Source: Devosia beringensis (GTDB lineage Bacteria; Pseudomonadota; Alphaproteobacteria; Rhizobiales; Devosiaceae). From it: a DNA stretch of 64,000 nucleotides. The notes beneath the pieces are model-generated. The model saw only the letters and a list, made by a program, of their open reading frames with translations. It did not search any database and had not been told where the DNA came from. Within the stretch, counting starts at the first letter, position 1. Every line of letters begins with the position of its first letter. The stretch is from the NCBI RefSeq assembly GCF_014926585.1, contig NZ_CP045422.1, positions 2,510,001 through 2,574,000 on the forward strand, in the 5' to 3' direction. The translations under genes were made by a program, and so were the position numbers. This document shows, in pieces, positions 36,620 through 44,789 of this stretch.

Positions 36620-38686
36620 ATGAGACTGGTCATGATTTTTGCAAAGTTGGGTATAGCTGGACGCCTCTCAGTTGGCTTCGGCTTCGTGTTGTTGATGATG
36701 ATTGCTTTGACTTGGAATTCAGTGAGCCAGGTCAATTTTATGAATGGCAATCTTGTCCAGGTGAACGAGGTCAATAGTGTTAAGCAACGCTATGCAATCA
36801 ACTTCCGCGGTAGCGTCCATGACCGGGCGATCGCTGTTCGTGATGTGATCCTGGCAGGGTCACCAGATCAGGTCGCCACCGCCTTGACGCTGATCGGAAA
36901 GCTCGCCGGCGACTATGCTGTCAGCGAACTGGCGATGACACAAATGCTAGCCGGGCCATCAGGTGCGACCGATACTGAAAAGACAATCATCGCCGAGATC
37001 GCGGACATTCAAGCGCGGACCAATCCGCTCGTCTCACAGATCATAGACCTGCGTAACCAGGGCGATCTTGCGCAGGCGAGCTCTGTATTGAACGCACAGG
37101 CAGCGCCACTTTTCCGAGACTGGCTGGGAGCAATTAACAAGTACATTGATTATCAGACCGGGCTGAACGACGAGATCGGCGGTCAGGTCAATGCGTCGGC
37201 AAGTGGCTTCCAACTTACTGCGTTGATGTCGCTTGCACTGGTCCTGGTTCTCTCCATCGCTGCGGCTGTTCTGGTAAGTCGATCAGTCACCGTTCCCGTT
37301 AGAAAGCTTTCCCGGACCATGCGTGTTTTGGCGGACGGCGACTATACAAACGAAGTGCCGTATGTTGGGCGCCCTGACGAGTTGGGCGTGATGGCAGGAA
37401 CGGTCGAGGTGTTCCGCAAGAACGGGCTACAGGTAGCCAACATGACCGCAGCAGAAGCCTCTCGCATCATTGAGGACGAAACAGCTCGAAAGACTATGAT
37501 GTCAGAGTTGCAAGAAGCATTCGGGACTGTCGTAAATGCTGCAGCCGAAGGCGATTTTTCGCGACGCGTCAACGCCTCCTTCCCCGATGCCGAACTCAAC
37601 GCGTTGGCCGGCAGCGTCAACACCTTGGTTCAAACTGTCGATACCGGCCTGGCCGAGACGAGCCTCGTCCTGGCAGCGATTGCAGAGGCAGACCTTACCA
37701 AGCGCGTGACTGGCAATTACCAAGGGGCCTTTAGCACCTTAAAAGACGACACTAACGCCGTTGCAGACAAGATGAGCGATATTGTCGACCAATTGCGCGT
37801 CACGTCGAGGTCTCTCAAGCTCGCCACTAGCGAGATATTAGCGGGTGCCAACGATCTGTCGGAGCGCACTACCAAACAGGCTTCAACCATTGAACAGACC
37901 TCAGCCGCCATGGAGCAAATGGCCCACACGGTCACGCAAAATGCACAGCGTTCTCAAGACGCCAGTCTCAATGCTTCCTCTGTGACAAAGATTGCAGAAG
38001 AGGGCGGTCAGGTGATGATCGAGACCACCTCTGCTATGGAGCGGATTACCAGTTCATCAGCCAAGATATCCAATATCATCGGGTTGATCGACGACATCGC
38101 GTTCCAAACCAACCTTCTTGCCCTTAACGCGTCTGTTGAGGCAGCCCGTGCGGGCGATGCTGGCAAGGGATTTGCTGTCGTGGCAGTCGAAGTGCGTCGT
38201 CTCGCACAATCGGCTGCCAGCGCTTCATCCGAGGTCAAGGTTCTAATCGAACAAAGCGCCGGCGAAGTATCGGGCGGTACCCGCCTCGTTGCTGAAGCAG
38301 CTGACAAACTCAATGCGATGCTCGAAGGTATCCGCGCCAATTCTGGCCTGATGGATGGCATTGCAAAAGACAGCCAAGAACAGGCTTCCTCGATCAAGGA
38401 AGTGGCAACAGCGGTTCGTCAGATGGATGAGATGACCCAGCACAACGCCGCTCTGGTTGAACAGATAAACGCATCGATCGAACAGACAGAAGCCCAGGCG
38501 ATCCAATTAGACGGCATCGTGGATATCTTCACCATTGATGACAATCGGCAAGTTGAGGCGAGTGCAGTTGCCAAGAGGGTATCGTCAGGTGGGATTAAGG
38601 ATCTGCAGGGCCGCGCCAAGCTTGCTGCGAAGCGTTTCGTTACCCAAGGCAATGCCGCAATAAAGCAGGATTGGAACGAGTTCTAA
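36620..38686 (+). CDS. methyl-accepting chemotaxis protein
   Basis: 688 residues. The first membrane helix is at about 14-36 and the second at about 193-218. Between them is a roughly 155-residue, mostly helical periplasmic sensor region of the four-helix-bundle type. HAMP follows (SRSVTVPVRKLSRTMRVLAD), then a second HAMP-like segment at about 300-370. The signalling hairpin is NLLALNASVEAARAGDAGKGF with the preceding IDDIAFQT. No C-terminal CheR-binding pentapeptide is seen. An ATG at 36632 is an alternative start. No chemotaxis kinase genes are nearby. Codon use is less GC-rich than in the catabolic genes around it, so it may have a separate origin. Confidence 0.93.
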   Translation: MRLVMIFAKLGIAGRLSVGFGFVLLMMIALTWNSVSQVNFMNGNLVQVNEVNSVKQRYAINFRGSVHDRAIAVRDVILAGSPDQVATALTLIGKLAGDYAVSELAMTQMLAGPSGATDTEKTIIAEIADIQARTNPLVSQIIDLRNQGDLAQASSVLNAQAAPLFRDWLGAINKYIDYQTGLNDEIGGQVNASASGFQLTALMSLALVLVLSIAAAVLVSRSVTVPVRKLSRTMRVLADGDYTNEVPYVGRPDELGVMAGTVEVFRKNGLQVANMTAAEASRIIEDETARKTMMSELQEAFGTVVNAAAEGDFSRRVNASFPDAELNALAGSVNTLVQTVDTGLAETSLVLAAIAEADLTKRVTGNYQGAFSTLKDDTNAVADKMSDIVDQLRVTSRSLKLATSEILAGANDLSERTTKQASTIEQTSAAMEQMAHTVTQNAQRSQDASLNASSVTKIAEEGGQVMIETTSAMERITSSSAKISNIIGLIDDIAFQTNLLALNASVEAARAGDAGKGFAVVAVEVRRLAQSAASASSEVKVLIEQSAGEVSGGTRLVAEAADKLNAMLEGIRANSGLMDGIAKDSQEQASSIKEVATAVRQMDEMTQHNAALVEQINASIEQTEAQAIQLDGIVDIFTIDDNRQVEASAVAKRVSSGGIKDLQGRAKLAAKRFVTQGNAAIKQDWNEF

Positions 38687-39241
38687 GCTAGAGCTCTATT
38701 TTTTGAGATTGCGACCTCGCCTTCTCATACCCGCCGCGCAACATCACAGCCTGCGGCTTTCAGTCTGCCATCGAACTGGAAACGAAGGTCAGCCGGCGCA
38801 ATATTGTTCCGGCTGATCCCGCTTTATGCCAAGTCTAACCAAGAAGGCTGGGTTCACTTTCGTCCCGATGACGTTGCCCCAAGTTTGCCAATCCACCAAT
38901 GCCTGCTTTTCCTGTAGGCTATTCCCAATGCTGCCGGTCTGCCCCCTAACTTGCCACCTAGGCTCAAGCAAGGGTAAGCGACAATCGGTCTGGCGGCAGT
39001 CGTACCATTTTGCCGTTCACGCCGCCTTTTCGATTTCCTGAAGGCGGTCGGTCAAGTGAAGGTCTCGCAAGTGTCGAAAAGCGGTGCTTTGCTGGTAGTC
39101 TAATTGTGGCGATTGATCGCGCCACTCAACAATTCTAGGACTAAAAAATCACGCCCTAAAGTGATCTCCAGCGACGTTACCCACTTGGATCAATCCTGAT
39201 TAAAGTATCCTCTTTCCCATAAGAAAGAGGGCAGGCGCGGT
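38687..39241. other. intergenic region, no recognisable gene
   Basis: About 550 bases lie between the chemoreceptor and the response regulator. Short frames exist on both strands (for example 38826-39041 plus and 38789-38971 minus) but overlap each other and match no family I know. The sequence looks like decayed intergenic DNA. Confidence 0.4.
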
Positions 39242-39607
39242 CTAAATCGCCAGCAAATCGCGCAAGGAAACCATCACGTCGTCATGTCGGTAAGGCTTGC
39301 TAAAGAAGACGCTACCGTCGGGCATATCGGAGGGTAGAATCTTATGGTGTCCAGACGTGACGATGATTCTAACCGGCGGCCACCGATCCCGCACAGCCGC
39401 AGCCAGCTTCAGCCCATCCATGCTGCCGGGCATATCAATATCGGTAAACAGCATGCTGATCGACGGATTGGCTTCCAACAAGTCGATCGCTTGATCGGCG
39501 TTTTCGGCCTCGAATACACGGAAGGCCTCGCGCTCAAGCTGATCAATGACATCCATGCGGATCAGAGGCTCGTCCTCGACCACTAGGACTGATATTCGCG
39601 TGCTCAT
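39242..39607 (-). CDS. single-domain response regulator (CheY-like)
   Basis: 121 residues, a receiver domain only. The acidic pair EDE (11-13), the phospho-acceptor Asp56 in MLFTDIDMPGSMDG, the Thr/Ser block IIVTSGH and Lys in FFSKPYRHDD are all in place. There is no output domain, so it must act by protein contact, as with FixJ-less or HWE-kinase partners. GGAAAG precedes the ATG. A histidine kinase lies on the same strand 369 bases upstream, its probable partner. Confidence 0.92.
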   Translation of the reverse strand: MSTRISVLVVEDEPLIRMDVIDQLEREAFRVFEAENADQAIDLLEANPSISMLFTDIDMPGSMDGLKLAAAVRDRWPPVRIIVTSGHHKILPSDMPDGSVFFSKPYRHDDVMVSLRDLLAI

Positions 39608-39976
39608 ACTTTCCGGGCACCTTTGGTTGGATTATGGGTAGAGCTACTCAAATTTAAGCGAACAACTCGACGTTTCGATCCCTGTCTCAAGATATTTTGA
39701 TGGTTTGTCATGCAAATCTCAATACCTCTGCTTTAAGCCGTCAAGCGGACAATCGGGACTGGGCGAAAGCTGTGATCTGCTGATCTGACATTAGGAGTTG
39801 GATTGGTGGCCGACGCTAAGACCTCGCACTGCAATTGTATGGCCCGGTGGAGACGACCCAGCATCGGTGGATCTCGCCCCCGTCATAAGGAATGAAATCG
39901 AAAGTTGCCGACTAGCCATCGATGGTCAATGCGTCATATGTGCCTTGTGGAACGGATGTTTTGCGTCGCAAAACCA
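39608..39976. other. gap between kinase and response regulator
   Basis: The only structure seen is the palindrome GTTTTGCG-T-CGCAAAAC at 39958-39974, touching the kinase stop. It could end the kinase transcript, but no T-run follows. No gene is visible. Confidence 0.4.
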
Positions 39977-40645
39977 CTATGATGACACAATGCTGGTCGG
40001 CAGTCGGACAGTGATCGTCGTACCTCCGGCTCCACTCGCCCGCGCGAGTGTTCCGCCGATCTGGCGGACGAAGGCGTCTATGAACCGTGTTCCCATGCCT
40101 GACGATGCTGACGCCCGCTCACTTCCATCGATGCCGACGCCGTCATCTTGCACTGACAGGCTGAACTCGCTGTCACGCTGTCTGAAGCCGAGAATGATAC
40201 GTCCTTTCTTGGCGGGGAAAGCATATTTTACCGCGTTTGTAACAAGCTCGTTGACCAACAAGCCAATCGGCACGGCATTGTCGGCACTGACCGTAAAAGG
40301 TTCGACATCCAAGGCGATCTCGATTGTCGATTTTTCGCCAAGCAGACTTGAACGAAGGCTTGCGGCAATTCCGGCGAGGTAGGCGGGCATATCCACCGGC
40401 CCAAAGACACTCGAGCGGGCGATCACGTCGTATAGATTTCCAACCGCGTTGATGCGCGACTGCATGGCTTGATATCCCGGGACGCACGGGTCTGCTGCTT
40501 GTCTGAGTTCAAAAGAGACAAATGCCGAGATTACCGCGAGCGAGTTTTTGATGCGGTGCGCCAGTTCCGCCGCCATCATGTCCTTGTTGCGATCTGAATT
40601 GATGGCCTCAGTGACATCCTCGAAAGCCAGCAGGAGGTTGGTCAT
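39977..40645 (-). CDS. HWE/HisKA_2-type sensor histidine kinase, probably truncated at its N-terminus
   Basis: 222 residues. LAHRIKNSLAVISAFVSFEL gives phospho-acceptor His30 and the HRIKNSL block of the HisKA_2/HWE group. The ATP domain has LLVNELVTNAVKYAF, VQDDGVGID, GMGTRFIDAFVRQIGG and GGTTITVRLP. Such kinases normally carry one or more PAS domains in front. Here only the tail of a linker (FEDVTEAINSDRNK) remains, and the IS3 element begins 36 bases upstream. It may be a gene cut off from its sensor by that insertion. Downstream is the response regulator at 39242. Confidence 0.85.
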   Translation of the reverse strand: MTNLLLAFEDVTEAINSDRNKDMMAAELAHRIKNSLAVISAFVSFELRQAADPCVPGYQAMQSRINAVGNLYDVIARSSVFGPVDMPAYLAGIAASLRSSLLGEKSTIEIALDVEPFTVSADNAVPIGLLVNELVTNAVKYAFPAKKGRIILGFRQRDSEFSLSVQDDGVGIDGSERASASSGMGTRFIDAFVRQIGGTLARASGAGGTTITVRLPTSIVSS

Positions 40646-40744
40646 ATCGTCGATCAGCTTCTGGCGCAGTGGACTGACAGTGACGTTGCCCCCTGCGCCT
40701 AATCCAGTTTGAAGTAGGCTCTGGCCCCATCAGAAGGACCAGAG

Positions 40745-41011
40745 ATGAAGCGAACCAGGTTCACCGAAGAGCAGATCATTGCGATCTTGAAGGAGCAGGA
40801 GGCCGGCGTTCCAGTTGCCGACCTGTGCCGCAAGCATGGCGTCAGCAATGCCAGCATCTACAAATGGAAGGCCAAGTATGGCGGCATGGACGTCAGCGAG
40901 GCCCGACGACTGAAGGCGCTTGAGGACGAGAACGCCCGGCTCAAGAAGCTGCTGGCCGACAGCATGCTCGATAATGCCGCGCTGAAAGATCTTCTTGGAA
41001 AAAAATGGTAG
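40745..41011 (+). CDS. IS3-family transposase OrfA
   Basis: 88 residues. [20 protein letters not shown] is the classic IS3 helix-turn-helix start, followed by [20 protein letters not shown] and a leucine-zipper-like helix ([20 protein letters not shown]). It binds the IS ends. The run of seven A at 40999-41005 near its end is a suitable -1 frameshift site for making the OrfAB fusion transposase. GACCAGAG before the ATG is a modest binding site. Confidence 0.95.
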   Translation: MKRTRFTEEQIIAILKEQEAGVPVADLCRKHGVSNASIYKWKAKYGGMDVSEARRLKALEDENARLKKLLADSMLDNAALKDLLGKKW

Positions 41012-41934
41012 CGCCCGCCGCCGAGCGGGATGCTGTCGCCCATCTCCAGACTGCCTATGGGATGAGCGAGCGGCGGGCGTGCCGAGTATTGGGATGTTGC
41101 CGGATGACGATGCGCTACCAGGCGCTGCGAACCGATGACATCGTGCTGCGCGACCGGATGAAGGCCATTGCCCATGAGCGGCGACGGTTTGGCTATCGGC
41201 GGCTGCACGTCCTGCTGCGGCGGGAAGGGTATCAGGTCAATCACAAGCGCCTGTTCCGGATCTATCGCGAGGAGAAGCTGATGGTGCGCCGTCGAGGCGG
41301 CCGCAAGCGTGCCATGGGCACCAGGGCGCCGATGCTGATCCCAATGGCGCCCAACGAACGCTGGTCCCTGGACTTCGTCTCCGACCAGATGACCGACGGT
41401 CGGCGCTTCCGGGTGCTGACAGTGGTCGATGACTGCACACGCGAATGCCTGACCTTGGTTGCCGACACCTCGCTGTCTGGTCTGCGCGTTGCCAGAGAGC
41501 TGGAGACGCTGATGGCTACTCGAGGACGCCCCAAGATGATCGTCAGCGACAATGGGACTGAGTTCACGTCCAATGCCATCCTGGGCTTCGCTGACCGGAT
41601 GGGGATCGACTGGCACTACATTGCCCCTGGCAAGCCGATCCAGAATGCCTTCATCGAGAGCTTTAACGGCCGGCTGCGGGACGAACTGCTCAACGAGACC
41701 CTGTTCCCATCGCTTGCTCACGTCCGGGCCACCGTGGCGTCTTGGCGCGCCGATTACAATCTGCACCGGCCGCACTCGCGGCTGGGTTGGATGACGCCTG
41801 CCGAATACGCCGACACCTTCAACCCGCGACGGGATCTGCCGCTCCGCTCAATGACCAGCTCCGCGCCAGCCCCCGTCGCTCACCCCGGCCAGATCGACCA
41901 AACTAACCGCCCGAGTCTACTTCACGCTGGATAG
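41005..41934 (+). CDS. IS3-family transposase OrfB (DDE integrase domain)
   Basis: 309 residues. The ATG at 41005 lies in the A-run of orfA, so it is probably made mainly as an OrfAB fusion. The HTH_21-like region at about 45-90 contains [15 protein letters not shown]. The DDE triad is visible in [22 protein letters not shown] and [18 protein letters not shown]. No stop or frameshift interrupts it, so the element may still be active. Confidence 0.95.
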   Translation: MVAPAAERDAVAHLQTAYGMSERRACRVLGCCRMTMRYQALRTDDIVLRDRMKAIAHERRRFGYRRLHVLLRREGYQVNHKRLFRIYREEKLMVRRRGGRKRAMGTRAPMLIPMAPNERWSLDFVSDQMTDGRRFRVLTVVDDCTRECLTLVADTSLSGLRVARELETLMATRGRPKMIVSDNGTEFTSNAILGFADRMGIDWHYIAPGKPIQNAFIESFNGRLRDELLNETLFPSLAHVRATVASWRADYNLHRPHSRLGWMTPAEYADTFNPRRDLPLRSMTSSAPAPVAHPGQIDQTNRPSLLHAG

Positions 41935-41952
41935 AAGTTGGGGGCAACGTCA

Positions 41953-42146
41953 CCGACCGTTTACTCAAGTCCGGGTCGGCGGCGGTGAGGACAAAATCAG
42001 CGCTGGTAACGATCAAGATCGGGGACGACGCGACGCTGAAGTGGAAAGTGGCAGACGCTAGTCATCTGGCAGCGATCATCGCCAAGCTGAGGGCCGTTGG
42101 TGAGGTGATCCCCCTTCAATCTCCAACACCGTCAAAGCCCGGCTAA
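41953..42146 (+). pseudogene. short unrecognised coding remnant next to the IS
   Basis: A frame open from the IS border to the TAA at 42144-42146 encodes about 64 residues ending LVTIKIGDDATLKWKVADAS, HLAAIIAKLRAVGEVIPLQS. It looks like protein-coding sequence (possibly the end of a transposon accessory protein) but has no start, and the IS cuts its beginning. It overlaps the stop of the integrase gene. Family unknown. Confidence 0.3.
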
Positions 42147-43411
42147 TCTTCAGGTTTGGTGGATGCCTTCGCCATCGCAGCCATGGCTTCGCCGGTTTGT
42201 TCCCCGTAGGCGCGTAGGGCCTCGACTGCATGGTCGGCGTACCGAAGTGTAGTCTGAGTGGATTTATGCCCGAGCAAGGCACCCACCTGCGCCAGCGATA
42301 GACCGCCCATGACCGACCAGGATGCAAAAGTGTGGCGCAGAGTATGAAGGGTCGCCGATGCGTCAATCTCTGCAGCGGCGCGTATCTGATGCCAAGGCCG
42401 CTGCAAGGATATTGGTGATCCCTCCTTCGCACCTTCAAATAACAGCTTGTCCGGTGCTCCGCGCTCAAGTGCGGACAATGCCAAAACAACCTGGGTACCA
42501 TACGGGATCACCCTGGATCCGGTCTTGCTATCGGCCAGCCGAAAGCAGTTTTTTCCTTCGTCCACGTCACGCCACCTCAGGGTCATAACCTCGCTGTAGC
42601 GCATACCCGTATATAGCAGGACGCGAATGGCCGCAGTCGCTTTGCTGCTCACGACCTGGGCCTGATCAGTGACGTCGAGTTGAGTGATTAATCTGCCGAC
42701 CTCAGCTTCATCAAGGAAACGATCCTTCCGATGCTCCTTGTATTTCCGAATGGAGCTGGCCGGGTTGTCGTCGCGTAAGCCCCATTCTTGAGCGCAGCCA
42801 AACATTTTGGAAACCAGTGCAACGACCCGGTTGGCAATGCCTTCGCCGCCGCGGATTATACGCCGGCCGCGCGGCTTAGCCTTCAACTCGCGCGCGGTTT
42901 TGCCGTCTCTCACGGCAACCTTCATGCGATCAATGTCCTGTCGCGTCACATCTCTGACGCGCATTAAACCGAGGGTAGGGATCACGTGGTTGTCCAGGTT
43001 AGCTCGGTCAGTCTGGACGCTCCGGGGCTTTTTATGGGGCACGGCATACTCAGCGAGATACCGCGTCGCGAGCTCCGCTACAGTGCCCGATGCCCGGTCA
43101 GTTTGACGCTGCTGACTAACATCCTCTCCGGCGGCCGACTTCGCCAGCCATTGGCGAGCGATCTGGCGGGCCTGGTCCACAGTGAGGGGGCCGTGATCTC
43201 CAACTTTGGGGCGGCGTTGTTGGCCACTGGACGTTCGATAGTACACGAAATAGACGCGCTTCCCAGCTGGCGTGACCTTGACGCCGAAGCCAGGAACCTC
43301 TGTGTCCCAGCGAATTACGTCAGGCGCTTTTCTGGCTTTGCCAGTTTCATCGATCGGCGGCGTGGCGGGGGTGATAGCCTCGACGATCTTTTTCGTTAAT
43401 TTGACTCGCAT
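42143..43411 (-). CDS. tyrosine-type site-specific integrase
   Basis: 422 residues. An N-terminal arm-binding domain of the DUF4102 type (about 1-90, TEVPGFGVKVTPAGKRVYF) is followed by a core-binding domain and the catalytic domain. The active-site residues are all found: Arg271 (YTGMRYSEV), His356 and Arg359 (LHTLRHTFAS), His382 (LLGHKSTQTT) and Tyr391 (LRYADH). Such integrases recombine elements into the 3' ends of tRNA genes. Here its start faces a tRNA 3' half 168 bases away, as expected for an integrated island. Transcription runs away from that site. It is intact. Confidence 0.94.
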   Translation of the reverse strand: MRVKLTKKIVEAITPATPPIDETGKARKAPDVIRWDTEVPGFGVKVTPAGKRVYFVYYRTSSGQQRRPKVGDHGPLTVDQARQIARQWLAKSAAGEDVSQQRQTDRASGTVAELATRYLAEYAVPHKKPRSVQTDRANLDNHVIPTLGLMRVRDVTRQDIDRMKVAVRDGKTARELKAKPRGRRIIRGGEGIANRVVALVSKMFGCAQEWGLRDDNPASSIRKYKEHRKDRFLDEAEVGRLITQLDVTDQAQVVSSKATAAIRVLLYTGMRYSEVMTLRWRDVDEGKNCFRLADSKTGSRVIPYGTQVVLALSALERGAPDKLLFEGAKEGSPISLQRPWHQIRAAAEIDASATLHTLRHTFASWSVMGGLSLAQVGALLGHKSTQTTLRYADHAVEALRAYGEQTGEAMAAMAKASTKPED

Positions 43412-43432
43412 GTTTGACGATCATCTGTGCCG

Positions 43433-43454
43433 CTAGGTAGCAAACTAGGTAGCA
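43433..43454. repeat. tandem CTAGGTAGCA direct repeats upstream of the integrase
   Basis: CTAGGTAGCA occurs at 43433-43442 and 43445-43454, spaced 12 bases start to start. Short direct repeats between an integrase gene and its attachment site are often arm-type binding sites. Only two copies are seen. Confidence 0.4.
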
Positions 43455-43579
43455 GTGTAGCGGGTGATTGGTCGTATTACGAGGGGGCTGATGGGAATGA
43501 GCCAATCTGAAGATGTTTTATATTCAGGGGTTTGTGGTAAAAGCTGGTAATTGAGGGTGCTCGCACGCGCGAGGGTATC

Positions 43580-43629
43580 GCGGAATCATAATCCGTGTGT
43601 CCCCAGTTCAAATCTGGGCTTCGCTACCA
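43580..43629 (+). tRNA. 3' half of a tRNA gene (CAT in the anticodon loop): probable attachment site
   Basis: The anticodon arm GCGGA-ATCATAA-TCCGT, a five-base variable loop, the T arm CCCAG-TTCAAAT-CTGGG, acceptor strand CTTCGCT, discriminator A and encoded CCA are all in place. No 5' acceptor strand (AGCGAAG) or D arm lies upstream. The loop would read CAT, i.e. tRNA-Met or lysidine-modified tRNA-Ile. This is what is left of the target tRNA on the far side of an integrated element, with the complete tRNA expected at the other end, outside the window. Confidence 0.72.
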
Positions 43630-43635
43630 ATTCAG

Positions 43636-43673
43636 ACCCCTGGAAACCTGATGGTTTCCGGGGGTTTTTGTTT
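43636..43673 (+). terminator. Rho-independent terminator of the tRNA
   Basis: ACCCCTGGAAACC and GGTTTCCGGGGGT form a 13-pair stem (one G-T pair) with a TGAT loop, followed by a run of T. It directly follows the tRNA half, showing that the 3' side is native chromosome. Confidence 0.88.
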
Positions 43674-43750
43674 GTTGGCCATGGCGATCATCTGGCATGG
43701 CAGCGCGGGGGCGTGCATGGTGGCGGCGACTTGATTTGCGGGAGTTCGCC

Positions 43751-44722
43751 ATGCCGTTTCCAGACCTGACCCAGCCCGAACTGGGCGCCTATCAAAGCGG
43801 CGTGCAGACGCCCGGGGATTTCGCGGCGTTCTGGGAGAGCACCCTGGCCGAGGCGCGGGCGATCGGCGGGACGGTCAGCATTGTAAAGCAGGCGACGACG
43901 CTGACCGCAGTCGAGGTCTTTGACGTGACGTTTCCGGGGTTTGGCGGGCATCCGGTCAAGGGCTGGCTGGTGCTACCGACGCAACGCAGCGGGAAACTGC
44001 CGCTGGTGGTGCAGTTTGTCGGCTATGGCGGCGGGCGGGGATTTCCGCACGAACAGCTGCACTGGGCAGCCTCGGGCTATGCCTATTTCCGCATGGATAC
44101 GCGCGGGCAGGGCAGTGGCTGGAGCGTGGGGGAGACGCCCGATCCGGTGGGCTCAACGCCCTCGGTTCCGGGCGTGATGACCAAGGGCGTGCTGGACAAA
44201 AACGGGTATTACTACCGGCGGGTATTCGCCGACGGGGTGCGGGCGATCGATGCGCTGCTGGGCCAGGACTTTGTGGATGCTGACAAAATTGCCGTCTGTG
44301 GCGGCAGCCAGGGCGGCGGGATTGCGCTGGCGGTGGCGGGCATAGACATGCGGGTGACCGCAGCGATGCCGGATGTGCCGTTCCTGTGCGATTATCCCCG
44401 GGCAGTGGCGAAGGCGACGCGCGACCCCTATGGCGAAATCGTGCGTTTCCTGGCCCAGCATCGCGACAAGAAAGACCAAGTTTTCGAAACACTTGCCTAT
44501 TTCGACGGGGTGAATTTTGCCCGGCAGGCCAAGGCGCCAGCTCTGTTCTCGGTGGCGGTGATGGACGATATCTGTCCCCCCTCGACGGTCTATGGCGCCT
44601 TCAATGCCTATGCCGGGGATAACAAGACCATGATCGAATATGAGTTCAACAATCACGAGGGCGGTGGACCGTTTCAGGACCGGGCACAGATGGAGTGGCT
44701 GGCCAAGCAGTTCCGGGGATAA
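43751..44722 (+). CDS. CE7-type acetyl xylan esterase / cephalosporin-C deacetylase
   Basis: 323 residues from the ATG at 43751, preceded by GGGAG. The CE7 pattern is complete: FVGYGGGRGFPHE, RMDTRGQGSGWS, nucleophile Ser186 in CGGSQGGG, the acid in MDDICPPSTVYGAFNAY and the His in NNHEGGGPFQ. No signal peptide, so it removes acetyl groups from small sugars inside the cell. It sits next to a LacI regulator and a binding-protein ABC operon, which fits deacetylation of imported acetylated oligosaccharides. Confidence 0.93.
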   Translation: MPFPDLTQPELGAYQSGVQTPGDFAAFWESTLAEARAIGGTVSIVKQATTLTAVEVFDVTFPGFGGHPVKGWLVLPTQRSGKLPLVVQFVGYGGGRGFPHEQLHWAASGYAYFRMDTRGQGSGWSVGETPDPVGSTPSVPGVMTKGVLDKNGYYYRRVFADGVRAIDALLGQDFVDADKIAVCGGSQGGGIALAVAGIDMRVTAAMPDVPFLCDYPRAVAKATRDPYGEIVRFLAQHRDKKDQVFETLAYFDGVNFARQAKAPALFSVAVMDDICPPSTVYGAFNAYAGDNKTMIEYEFNNHEGGGPFQDRAQMEWLAKQFRG

Positions 44723-44751
44723 GTGCAGTCAGGACTTGCCTCGCGCAAGAA

Positions 44752-44766
44752 ACGCAAATATTGCGT
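44752..44766. promoter_or_regulatory. LacI-type operator candidate
   Basis: ACGCAA-ATA-TTGCGT is a near-perfect 15-base palindrome 23 bases upstream of the lacI-like start. Its TTGCGT half recurs in the repeats upstream of the ABC operon (45883, 45901). Confidence 0.7.
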
Positions 44767-44789
44767 AGTTGAGCAGTTCGAGGCAGATC

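Larger units (their letters stand above)
40681..41952 (+). mobile_element. IS3-family insertion sequence (complete)
   Basis: 1272 bases with inverted ends. The outer 13 bases, TGACGTTGCCCCC, are identical on both sides, and the similarity continues inwards (ATCCAG...GAAGT on each side), about 25 of 35 bases. It carries orfA and orfB in the usual overlap. The flanks differ (ACAG left, CCGA right), so no target duplication is visible, which suggests recombination after insertion. Confidence 0.88.

Noticed and set aside
38789-39041. Small overlapping frames between the chemoreceptor and the response regulator
   Set aside because: They overlap on opposite strands and have no recognisable family or start signal.
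39798-40382. Plus-strand frame of 194 codons opposite the histidine kinase
   Set aside because: The minus strand carries complete kinase motifs; this frame has none.
41953-42060. Minus-strand reading resembling the start of a PAS domain (ASSPILIVTSADFVLTAADP)
   Set aside because: Tempting as the missing head of the histidine kinase. However, it is short, has stops upstream, and the opposite strand reads equally well as protein.
43540-43629. A complete tRNA at this site
   Set aside because: Anticodon and T arms fold well, but no 5' acceptor strand or D arm can be placed upstream.
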